Assembly (NCBI GenBank): GCA_947475125.1
Contig: CANJMX010000090.1
Span: 1-6,196, forward strand
Origin: Actinomycetota bacterium
Lineage (GTDB): Bacteria; Actinomycetota; Thermoleophilia; Miltoncostaeales; Miltoncostaeaceae
DNA length: 6,196 bases
Reading direction: 5' to 3'
The stretch's first letter is position 1, and every line of letters starts with the position of its first letter. This document shows positions 1 to 5,557 of this stretch, in pieces. A program made the position numbers and the translations under genes. The notes under the pieces are model-generated. The model made no database searches, was not told the origin of the DNA, and saw nothing but the letters and a program-made list of their open reading frames with translations.

Positions 1-2
1 AC

Positions 3-725
3 ACACCCGCAGGCGACAACCTCTCCTCAGGCGTCACCCAGATCTTCTCCACCGAGCGTGCCTTTGCTGCGCTGACGGCCGATGGCTCCGTGGTGACGTG
101 GGGAGATGTGGGCTATGGCGGGAGCACCGCCACCCACACACCCGCAGGCGACAACCTCTCCTCAGGCGTCACCCAGATCTTCTCCACCACGCGTGCCTTT
201 GCTGCGCTGACGGCCGATGGCTCAGTGGTGACGTGGGGAAGTTCGGTCAATGGCGGGAGCACCGCCACCCACACACCCGCAGGCGACAACCTTTCCTCAG
301 ACGTCACCCAAATCTTCTCGGATGACTTTGCCTTCGCTGCTCTGAAGGTTGATGGCTCAGTGGTGACGTGGGGAAGTTCGGGTAATGGCGGGAGCACCAC
401 CCGCACACCGCCCACCGGTGGCACCCTCTCCTCAGGCGTCACCCAGATCTTCTCGACCACTGGCGCCTTCGCTGCGCTGAAGGCCGATGGCTCAGTGGTG
501 ACGTGGGGAAATGCAGGCCTTGGCGAGATCACCGTCCCCCCGCACACCGGTGACAACCTCTCCTCGGGCGTCACCCAGATCTTTTCGAACCGCCAAGCCT
601 TCGCTGCGCTGAAGGCTGATGGCTCAGTGGTGACGTGGGGAGGCACGGGCTATGGCGGGAGCACCGCCCCCCCGTACACACCCACCGGTGGCACCCTTAC
701 CGAAGGCGTTGAAACAATCTCCTCA
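3..725 (+). repeat. Tandem 132-138 bp coding repeats (five units plus a partial)
   Basis: In-frame repeat units begin near 3, 138, 273, 408 and 540, with a decayed half unit from 678. Anchoring on the glycine codon of the GDNL/GGTL motif (12, 147, 282, 417, 549, 687) gives periods of 135, 135, 135, 132 and 138 bp, i.e. 45, 45, 45, 44 and 46 residues. Units 1 and 2 differ at only about 9 of 135 bases by my count, so that duplication looks recent or homogenised; units 4 and 5 are more diverged. The array continues past the left edge, so the total copy number is unknown. Such arrays are prone to copy-number change and to assembly collapse. Confidence 0.93.
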
Positions 726-1409
726 CCGCTCTTTCGCCCGATCTACGCTCCAGGCGCTCCCACCCAGGTCGCTGTCGAGCAGCCGGCTGTCGAGGAAAGC
801 ACTGTGGTGGTGTCATTTCTTGCACCTGAGGCAGATGGGGGAAGTCCCATCACCGGATATCAGGCCACCTGCAGCTCATCCACCGGGGCAGCTGAGGCCG
901 AGGCAACCACCACCACCGATTCACTTCGCATCAATGTCGAGGGGCTCACACTGGGAGCCACCTACACCTGTGCGGTACGCGCACGCAACATCGTGGGTGA
1001 CGGGCAGCCCTCTGACGCGAGCAATTCGTTCACCACGGCGGCAACTGCCACAGCAGCACCCGTCGCGACACCCACAGCGGAAGCCACCGCGACACCAACT
1101 GCAGTGGCAGCCACCGTGGCCATCACCGGCCGGGTGCACTGCGTCGCAACCACCTGTGTCACCACCGGATCTGTTCCGGCAGGGGCCACACGAATTACCC
1201 AGCGGGCAACCTCACGACCTGCTGGACACTCCGCCACCGGCACATGCACCATCCGGCGCACCAATGCGAAGCGCACCTATTCCTGCTCCGTACATCTGAG
1301 CCGTGGTACCTCGGTCATCACCACTACTGCACGTACGCAGTCAGCGGTGGTGGCGCACTTCAGTAAGCGTGTGCAGGTCGCACCGCGGAAGGCAGCCGTT
1401 ACCGGGTAG
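3..1409 (+). CDS. RCC1-like repeat / fibronectin type III protein, 5'-truncated
   Basis: The reading frame is open from the first bases of the window to TAG at 1407-1409, so the N-terminus, including any signal peptide, lies upstream; the ATG at 90 is internal to a repeat and is not the start. Domains in order: five tandem ~45-residue repeats (about 3-677) with the core AFAALxADGSVVTWG, which resembles the RCC1/ATS1 blade motif (AL..DG.V..WG....G); a sixth degenerate half repeat (678-725); a fibronectin type III domain (about 750-1037, starting PGAPTQVAV, with the SPITGYQATC and YTCAVRARN strands); an Ala/Thr/Pro-rich linker (about 1038-1115); and a C-terminal domain (1116-1406) with four cysteines coded at 1140, 1155, 1245 and 1284. 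RCC1-like propellers and FnIII modules usually bind protein or glycan, and the architecture suggests an extracytoplasmic adhesion or binding protein; this is inference. Base composition looks less GC-rich than the hem operon. The exact ligand is unknown. Confidence 0.85.
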   Translation, partial: TPAGDNLSSGVTQIFSTERAFAALTADGSVVTWGDVGYGGSTATHTPAGDNLSSGVTQIFSTTRAFAALTADGSVVTWGSSVNGGSTATHTPAGDNLSSDVTQIFSDDFAFAALKVDGSVVTWGSSGNGGSTTRTPPTGGTLSSGVTQIFSTTGAFAALKADGSVVTWGNAGLGEITVPPHTGDNLSSGVTQIFSNRQAFAALKADGSVVTWGGTGYGGSTAPPYTPTGGTLTEGVETISSPLFRPIYAPGAPTQVAVEQPAVEESTVVVSFLAPEADGGSPITGYQATCSSSTGAAEAEATTTTDSLRINVEGLTLGATYTCAVRARNIVGDGQPSDASNSFTTAATATAAPVATPTAEATATPTAVAATVAITGRVHCVATTCVTTGSVPAGATRITQRATSRPAGHSATGTCTIRRTNAKRTYSCSVHLSRGTSVITTTARTQSAVVAHFSKRVQVAPRKAAVTG

Positions 1410-1436
1410 CGGGTGTTTGGGGATTTGCACATCACA

Positions 1437-1469
1437 TCAGCGAGAACTGACCCGGTCGGCGCTCGCTGA
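1437..1469. terminator. Stem-loop between convergent genes, possible terminator
   Basis: A perfect 8-bp inverted repeat, TCAGCGAG at 1437-1444 and CTCGCTGA at 1462-1469, encloses a 17-base loop. It lies 27 bases after the repeat-protein stop and about 50 bases beyond the aat stop on the other strand, where a shared bidirectional terminator would sit. There is no T-tract on either side, so it is not a textbook intrinsic terminator; hairpins without U-tracts are often proposed in high-GC Actinobacteria. The inverted repeat is directly visible; the function is inference. Confidence 0.4.
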
Positions 1470-1505
1470 AGTGGTTCTGGTGCGTTGCACGTGTTCGAAA
1501 CGTCT

Positions 1506-1522
1506 CTAGGCACGGCACCTAG
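1506..1522 (-). terminator. Short inverted repeat over the aat stop codon
   Basis: CTAGG (1506-1510) and CCTAG (1518-1522) form a 5-bp stem with a 7-base loop. The aat stop codon lies inside the right arm. On the minus strand it is followed by a short T-containing stretch (AGACGTTTCG). The stem is short enough to arise by chance, so this is only a weak candidate for an aat terminator. Confidence 0.2.
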
Positions 1523-2115
1523 GGCCGGAGCACCTCGGCCAGCATCTGGGTGTACGCATCGGCCTCCACCAGCGTGGCGCCGAAGCGCATCACGTGGGGC
1601 GACTCCATCTGCACGTCGATGAGGGTGAACCCATTGAGGCGTGCGATCCCGATGAGCCCTGCGATTGCCGCATTTCCACCATCGGGCAGGTGGTGGAACA
1701 TGCTCTCAGCCGTCATCAGGCCATCGATCGCGATGCCGAACAGTCCCCCGGCGAGCACGTCGCCATCCCATGCCTCGATGCTGTGCGCAATCCCGAGATC
1801 GTGCAGGGCCTCATATCCACCGATGAGCCGCGGGGTGAGCCACACGCCATCGCGATCGCCCGAGCAGGCCCGGAGCACCTCACCGAATGCGGTATCCACA
1901 CGCACGTCGTAGGCGCGGCGGCGCAGCATGCGGGCCACCGTGCGCGGAATACGGGCATCGGCCGTGACGATGACCGCACGGGGGTCGGTGAAGTACCAGC
2001 CAACCGGGCCCACGTCGTCGTCGGAGTCCATCGGGAAGAGGCCCGCGTGGTAGCCGGCGATCATGTGGGCGGGCGAAATGCCCGCCGCGTCGAGGGCGGG
2101 GTCACCTGACCCCAT
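1519..2115 (-). CDS. aat: Leucyl/phenylalanyl-tRNA--protein transferase
   Basis: The product (198 residues from the ATG at 2115) is a cytoplasmic aminoacyl-transferase. The family moves Leu or Phe from charged tRNA onto proteins with N-terminal Arg or Lys, creating N-degrons for ClpS/ClpAP. Family motifs are visible in order: GYHAGLFPM (residues 21-29), WYFTDPRAVI (40-49), the central HDLGIAHSIEAW (105-116), GGLFGIAIDGLMTAESMFHH (123-142), and the C-terminal IDVQMESPHVMRFGA block. The frame stays open upstream to 2316, but that extension is Arg/Ser-rich, lacks family character and overlaps hemB. I therefore chose the ATG at 2115, which puts GLFPM at the usual distance from the N-terminus. A GGAG (2132-2129 on the minus strand) lies 13 bases upstream, slightly far for a ribosome-binding site. 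The gene is divergent from hemB and convergent with the repeat-protein gene. A GTG at 2151 is a less likely alternative start. Confidence 0.93.
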   Translation of the reverse strand: MGSGDPALDAAGISPAHMIAGYHAGLFPMDSDDDVGPVGWYFTDPRAVIVTADARIPRTVARMLRRRAYDVRVDTAFGEVLRACSGDRDGVWLTPRLIGGYEALHDLGIAHSIEAWDGDVLAGGLFGIAIDGLMTAESMFHHLPDGGNAAIAGLIGIARLNGFTLIDVQMESPHVMRFGATLVEADAYTQMLAEVLRP

Positions 2116-2158
2116 CGCCCCGAACCCGCTCCGACCCCCTCCGTCAGTCACGGAACCG

Positions 2159-2164
2159 ACGATA
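2159..2164 (-). promoter_or_regulatory. Candidate -10 element for aat
   Basis: Read on the minus strand, this hexamer is TATCGT, which fits the TANNNT -10 pattern of actinobacterial housekeeping sigma factors. A transcript starting about 7 bases downstream would have a roughly 35-40 base leader before the aat ATG at 2115. It overlaps the hemB candidate -10 on the other strand. No convincing -35 is seen. Short motifs like this occur by chance, so confidence is low. Confidence 0.3.
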
Positions 2165-2168
2165 CACT
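2163..2168 (+). promoter_or_regulatory. Candidate -10 element for the hem operon, leaderless-type
   Basis: TACACT fits TANNNT and ends 8 bases before the chosen hemB GTG at 2177. A start site at the usual distance would fall on or within a base or two of that GTG, giving a leaderless or nearly leaderless mRNA. This would explain why no Shine-Dalgarno sequence is visible before hemB. Leaderless genes with GTG starts are common in Actinobacteria. No clear -35 is visible, and the call is inference from pattern and spacing. Confidence 0.45.
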
Positions 2169-2175
2169 CGCGAGT
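2166..2175. promoter_or_regulatory. 10-bp perfect palindrome overlapping the hemB promoter
   Basis: ACTCGCGAGT is a perfect palindrome. It covers the last bases of the candidate hemB -10 and the presumed transcription start, ending one base before the hemB GTG. A regulator bound here would block the hem promoter, and it also lies next to the candidate aat -10. It could be an operator, but a 10-bp palindrome in GC-rich DNA is not rare and no regulator is identified. Confidence 0.3.
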
Positions 2176-2176
2176 C

Positions 2177-3199
2177 GTGGGATCTGAAAGCACCGAGACC
2201 GCCGCCGCGACAGGCGCGTTCCCCTTTGTCCGGCACCGCCGGCTGCGCCGCACCGATGCCATCCGGCGTCTGGTGCGCGAGGTGGTGGTGCGCCCGTCAC
2301 AGCTGGTGCTGCCCATGTTCGCGGTCGCCGGTGAGGGAATCCGCCAGCCGGTTGACGCGCTGCCGGGAATCGCCCGACTCTCGCCCGACCTGATGGTGGA
2401 TGAGGCCCGCGCCGCCTACGAGGCCGGCGTGGGTGGTGTGCTGCTGTTTGGCGTCACCGACCAGAAGGATGCCGTGGCCACCTCCGCCCATGCCGACGAC
2501 GGCGTGGTGCAGCAGGCCGTGCGTGCGCTCAAGGCCGGGGTACCCGACCTGGTGGTCATCACCGACGTGTGCCTGTGCGCCTACACCGACCATGGGCATT
2601 GCGGCCTGCTGGGCCCCGATGGTGAGGTCGATAACGACCCCTCACTCGACGTGATCGCACGCACCGCGGTGAGCCACGCGCGTGCCGGTGCAGACGTGGT
2701 GGCCCCAAGCGACATGATGGATGGACGGGTGGGAGCCATCCGCAGTGCGCTCGATTCATCGGGCCACGAGACCACGGCGATCATGTCGTACTCGGTCAAG
2801 TACGCATCGGCCTTCTATGGGCCCTTCCGCGAGGCCGCTGGATCGGCCCCCGGGCATGGTGACCGCCGCGGATACCAGATGGATCCGCCCAACATCCGCG
2901 AGGCCCTTCGCGAGGTGCGGGCCGACGTGGCCGAGGGCGCGGACATGGTGATGGTGAAGCCGGCCGCCACCTACCTCGACGTCGTCCACGCGGTGCGGGG
3001 CGCCACCGACCTGCCCGTAGCCGCCTACCACGTGAGTGGTGAGTACTCGATGATCAAGGCCGCCGCCGAGCGCGGCTGGCTGGATGAACGCCAGGCGATG
3101 ATGGAGACCCTCACCGCAATCGTGCGGGCCGGGGCCGACATCGTCATCACGTATGCCGCAATCGACGCGGCCAAGTGGATGAAAGAGGACGCATCGTGA
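2177..3199 (+). CDS. hemB: Porphobilinogen synthase (delta-aminolevulinic acid dehydratase), zinc type
   Basis: The enzyme condenses two 5-aminolevulinate molecules to porphobilinogen, the second committed step of tetrapyrrole synthesis, in the cytoplasm. The product is 340 residues from the GTG at 2177. The N-terminal FPFVRHRRLRR matches the family arm. The metal site is the zinc type, with Cys132, Cys134 and Cys142 in DVCLCAYTDHGHCG. Next come PSDMMDGRVGAIR, the first active-site lysine Lys208 in SYSVKYASAFYGPFREA, GDRRGYQMDPPNIREALREV, and the Schiff-base lysine Lys261 in MVMVKPAATYLD. The spacing of the two lysines (53 residues) matches characterised enzymes. An ATG at 2063 is in frame but would overlap aat and add 38 residues without family similarity, so I reject it. 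It is the first gene of the operon, and its TGA overlaps the next start as GTGA. No Shine-Dalgarno sequence is seen, consistent with a leaderless message. Confidence 0.97.
   Translation: MGSESTETAAATGAFPFVRHRRLRRTDAIRRLVREVVVRPSQLVLPMFAVAGEGIRQPVDALPGIARLSPDLMVDEARAAYEAGVGGVLLFGVTDQKDAVATSAHADDGVVQQAVRALKAGVPDLVVITDVCLCAYTDHGHCGLLGPDGEVDNDPSLDVIARTAVSHARAGADVVAPSDMMDGRVGAIRSALDSSGHETTAIMSYSVKYASAFYGPFREAAGSAPGHGDRRGYQMDPPNIREALREVRADVAEGADMVMVKPAATYLDVVHAVRGATDLPVAAYHVSGEYSMIKAAAERGWLDERQAMMETLTAIVRAGADIVITYAAIDAAKWMKEDAS
3184..3189 (+). promoter_or_regulatory. Ribosome-binding site fixing the siroheme decarboxylase start
   Basis: AGAGGA lies 6 bases before the GTG at 3196, inside the hemB 3' end. 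This supports the GTG over the in-frame ATG at 3175, which would overlap hemB by 25 bases. Confidence 0.65.
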
Positions 3200-4278
3200 G
3201 CACCACCGAAGCCAAGCCCACGCGCCACAAGCCCGACGAGGTGGACCAGCGGCTGCTCAACGCGCTGCAGGCCGGCATCGCCCTGGTACGACGCCCGTTC
3301 GTCAACATCGCCGAGACCGTGGGCATCGACGAGGACGAGGTCCTTGCCCGCATGCAGGTACTGAAGGACGCCGGGATCATCCGGCAGGTCTCCGCCATCT
3401 TCGACACCCGGGCACTGGGCTACGAGAGCACGCTGGTTGCGGCGTCGTACCCGGACGAGCTTCTGTTTGATGCCGCAGCCGTGATCAATGGCCACCCCGG
3501 TGTGAGCCACAACTACCGCCGCACCCACAACTTCAACATGTGGTTCACGCTCGCACTCGAGCCCGGGTCGCGGCTGTCGCTGGAGGAGACCCTCGACATC
3601 CTCGCGCGCGAGACCGGCGCCACCTCCATGCGCATCCTCCCCACCATCACGCTGTACAAGATCAATGTGCAGCTGGACATGACCGGGGACAGCGGCAACG
3701 TCGCCCGTGTTGAGCCGGTGCCCGCACCGCAGCGCGGCGATGGCAAGCCGCCCACCGACGAGGACCGCGCGGCCATCCTCATCCTGCAGCAGGACCTGCC
3801 ACTCGTACCGGCGCCGTTCGACGCCTGGGCGGATGCCGCCGGTATCGATCCCGACGACCTCATCGCCAAGGCGCAGGAGATGCAGGACCGCACCATCATG
3901 CGTCGCTTCGCCGCCGTGCTGAACCACCGCAAGGCGGGCTTCGGCGCCAACGGCATGGCCGTATGGAAGGTGCCAGCCGACAGCGTCGACGACTTCGGCA
4001 GCCGCATGGCCACCTTCAAGTCGGTGAGCCACTGCTACAAGCGCCCCACCTACGACGACTGGCCCTACAGCCTCTTCACCATGGTGCACGCCAAGTCAAA
4101 GGACGCCTGCGAGGAGACCATCGCGGCGCTCGCGGCCGAGGCCGGCCTTGCCGACGACGACTACGCGGTCCTCTACTCCACCTTCGAATTCAAGAAGGTG
4201 CGCCTCAAGTACTACTCACCCGAGTACCGGGCGTGGGAGGACATCGCCATCGCCGGCGCGCCCCTGCCGACGGCCTGA
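3196..4278 (+). CDS. Fused siroheme decarboxylase, AhbA-like and AhbB-like halves
   Basis: The product (360 residues, GTG start) contains two Lrp/AsnC-type modules in one chain. Half 1 (about 14-162) has a winged-helix region (VDQRLLNALQAG to GIIRQVSAIFD) and the AhbA/NirD-type signature GVSHNYRRTHNFNMWFTL with His105 and His111. A Pro/Gly-rich linker follows (about 163-187). Half 2 (about 188-360) repeats the fold (DRAAILILQQDLPL to TIMRRFAAVLNHRKAGFG) and carries the AhbB/NirL-type signature VSHCYKRPTYDDWPYSLF with His279, then TMVHAKS with His298. AhbA/AhbB remove the acetate carboxyls of siroheme at C12 and C18, giving 12,18-didecarboxysiroheme for heme synthesis; NirD/L/G/H do the same for heme d1. 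Annotation pipelines often mislabel these as AsnC regulators. The GTGA overlap with hemB and the 4-base gap to hemL place it in tetrapyrrole synthesis. A DNA-binding regulator is the alternative, but the signatures favour the enzyme. Confidence 0.9.
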   Translation: MSTTEAKPTRHKPDEVDQRLLNALQAGIALVRRPFVNIAETVGIDEDEVLARMQVLKDAGIIRQVSAIFDTRALGYESTLVAASYPDELLFDAAAVINGHPGVSHNYRRTHNFNMWFTLALEPGSRLSLEETLDILARETGATSMRILPTITLYKINVQLDMTGDSGNVARVEPVPAPQRGDGKPPTDEDRAAILILQQDLPLVPAPFDAWADAAGIDPDDLIAKAQEMQDRTIMRRFAAVLNHRKAGFGANGMAVWKVPADSVDDFGSRMATFKSVSHCYKRPTYDDWPYSLFTMVHAKSKDACEETIAALAAEAGLADDDYAVLYSTFEFKKVRLKYYSPEYRAWEDIAIAGAPLPTA

Positions 4279-4282
4279 CCCA

Positions 4283-5557
4283 ATGCCTGCGTCCCCCACC
4301 GATACGCGAAGCCGGGAGCTGTTCGCGCGCGCGAAGCAGTCGCTGGTGGGCGGGGTCAACTCACCCGTGCGTGCCATGCGGGGCATCGGGCGTGACCCCA
4401 TCTTTATCGACCGTGCCGAGGGCACCCGCGTGTTCGACGTGGATGGCAACGTATACGTCGATTACCTGGCCTCATGGGGCCCGGCCATTCTGGGCCACGC
4501 ACCGCCAGTAGTGATTGACGACCTGCGCGACGCCCTCGCCCGTGGCACCTCCTACGGCGCTCCAACCGAGCGGGAGATCGTCTTCGCCGAGGCCGTACGT
4601 GACGCCATGCCGTCCATCGAGCGCCTTCGTATGACCTCCAGCGGCAGCGAGGCCGTGATGGGTGCGGTGCGTCTGGCGCGCGCCGCCACGGGCCGCGAGG
4701 TGATCGTGAAGACCGAGGGCGGCTACCACGGCGCCATTGACGGATTGCTCGCGCAGGCCGGCAGCGGGGCCACCACGTTGGGAGTGCCCACCAGCCCGGG
4801 CGTCACGGCGGGCGCCACCGCCGCCACCCGCCTGGTGCCCTACAACGACCTTGCGGCAGCCGAGGTCGCGCTCGAGGGCGCCGCGGCGATCATTCTGGAG
4901 CCGGTCGCCGGCAACATGGGCGTGGTACCTCCCGCGCCGGGCTATCTCGAGGGCCTTCGTGCCGCCTGCGACCGCACCGGCGCGCTGCTCATTCTCGACG
5001 AAGTCATCACCGGATTCCGGGTGGCACGTGGTGGTGCACAGGAGCGCTACGGCGTGAAGGCCGACCTCACGTGCATGGGCAAGATCATCGGTGGCGGCCT
5101 GCCGGTGGGTGCGTTTGGTGGGCGGGCCGATGTGATGCGCGAACTGGCGCCCGAGGGCCCCTGCTACCAGGCCGGAACGCTGTCGGGCAATCCGCTGGCC
5201 ACCACTGCGGGGCTCGCGGTCATCTGCCGCCTGGCTGCCGAGGGCACCTACGAGCAGCTTGAGGAGAACGGCGCACGGCTCGAAGCGATCATCCGCGACA
5301 GCGGCGCGCCGGTCACGGTTCAGCGCGTCGGATCGATGCTCACGCCCTTCTTCACCGATTCCCCGGTCACCAACTACGCCGACGCCACCGCCTGCGACAC
5401 CGACGCCTACGCCCGGCTGGCACGCGGCCTGTTGGCCAACGGCGTGTATCCGCCGCCCTCGCAGTTTGAGGCGTGGTTTACGAGCACCATCCATGGTGAC
5501 GACGAGTTCCGTGCAACCGAGCAGGCCTTCGCGCGGGCGCTTGAAGGCATGGCATGA
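4283..5557 (+). CDS. hemL: Glutamate-1-semialdehyde 2,1-aminomutase
   Basis: This PLP-dependent class III aminotransferase-fold enzyme converts glutamate-1-semialdehyde to 5-aminolevulinate, the last step of the C5 route and the source of HemB substrate. The product is 424 residues, the usual length. Motifs: GGVNSPVRAM near the N-terminus, MTSSGSEAVMGAVRLARAAT and KTEGGYHGAID for cofactor and substrate binding, LILDEVITGFRV carrying the PLP-pyridine aspartate, the Schiff-base lysine Lys267 in CMGKIIGGGLPVGAFGG, and GTLSGNPLATTAG. The C-terminal PPSQFEAWFTSTIHGDDE replaces the more usual PSxFEAxFxSxxHT form but keeps the framework. The ATG at 4283 follows the upstream TGA by 4 bases. No Shine-Dalgarno sequence is visible, so coupling to the preceding gene is likely. 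The open frame extends upstream to 4148, but that part is Thr/Ser/Arg/Pro-rich out-of-frame sequence of the preceding gene. Its TGA overlaps the next gene as ATGA. Confidence 0.97.
   Translation: MPASPTDTRSRELFARAKQSLVGGVNSPVRAMRGIGRDPIFIDRAEGTRVFDVDGNVYVDYLASWGPAILGHAPPVVIDDLRDALARGTSYGAPTEREIVFAEAVRDAMPSIERLRMTSSGSEAVMGAVRLARAATGREVIVKTEGGYHGAIDGLLAQAGSGATTLGVPTSPGVTAGATAATRLVPYNDLAAAEVALEGAAAIILEPVAGNMGVVPPAPGYLEGLRAACDRTGALLILDEVITGFRVARGGAQERYGVKADLTCMGKIIGGGLPVGAFGGRADVMRELAPEGPCYQAGTLSGNPLATTAGLAVICRLAAEGTYEQLEENGARLEAIIRDSGAPVTVQRVGSMLTPFFTDSPVTNYADATACDTDAYARLARGLLANGVYPPPSQFEAWFTSTIHGDDEFRATEQAFARALEGMA
5543..5547 (+). promoter_or_regulatory. Ribosome-binding site for the gene after hemL
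   Basis: GAAGG sits 6 bases before the ATG at 5554, within the last codons of hemL. It supports the ATGA overlap start of the downstream small gene. Confidence 0.55.

Noticed and set aside
113..646. Minus-strand open frame with repeated HVTTEPSAFSAAKA motifs
   Set aside because: The repetition is the reverse reading of the tandem coding repeats. The plus frame matches RCC1-like repeats and continues into an FnIII domain.
1..725. CRISPR array or non-coding satellite for the ~135-bp direct repeats
   Set aside because: The units keep an open frame, have no spacers, and encode a consistent protein repeat.
652..1299. Plus-strand open frame of 215 codons in another frame within the repeat protein
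   Set aside because: The product is dominated by Pro, His, Arg and Ser, a frame-shifted reading of the FnIII and linker region, which is well explained in the main frame.
2063..2176. ATG start for hemB at 2063
   Set aside because: It would overlap aat and prepend 38 Pro/Ser-rich residues. The GTG at 2177 gives a normal-length enzyme.
2116..2316. N-terminal extension of aat up to the first ATG of the open frame
   Set aside because: It would overlap the start of hemB and its candidate promoter, is Arg/Ser-rich, and adds nothing resembling the transferase family.
3025..4089. Long minus-strand open frame of 354 codons opposite the siroheme decarboxylase gene
   Set aside because: Composition is His/Gly/Val/Asp-rich and typical of antisense reading of high-GC coding DNA. 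The plus strand carries clear family motifs throughout.
3196..4278. Plain Lrp/AsnC transcription regulator for the gene between hemB and hemL
   Set aside because: Two modules with the AhbA-type HNYRR...NMWFTL and AhbB-type CYKRP...DWPYSLFTM signatures and the heme gene context indicate siroheme decarboxylase rather than a simple regulator.
4472..5494. Long minus-strand open frame of 340 codons opposite hemL
   Set aside because: It is the antisense shadow of hemL, Gly/Ala/Arg-rich with no recognisable motif, while hemL motifs cover the whole interval.
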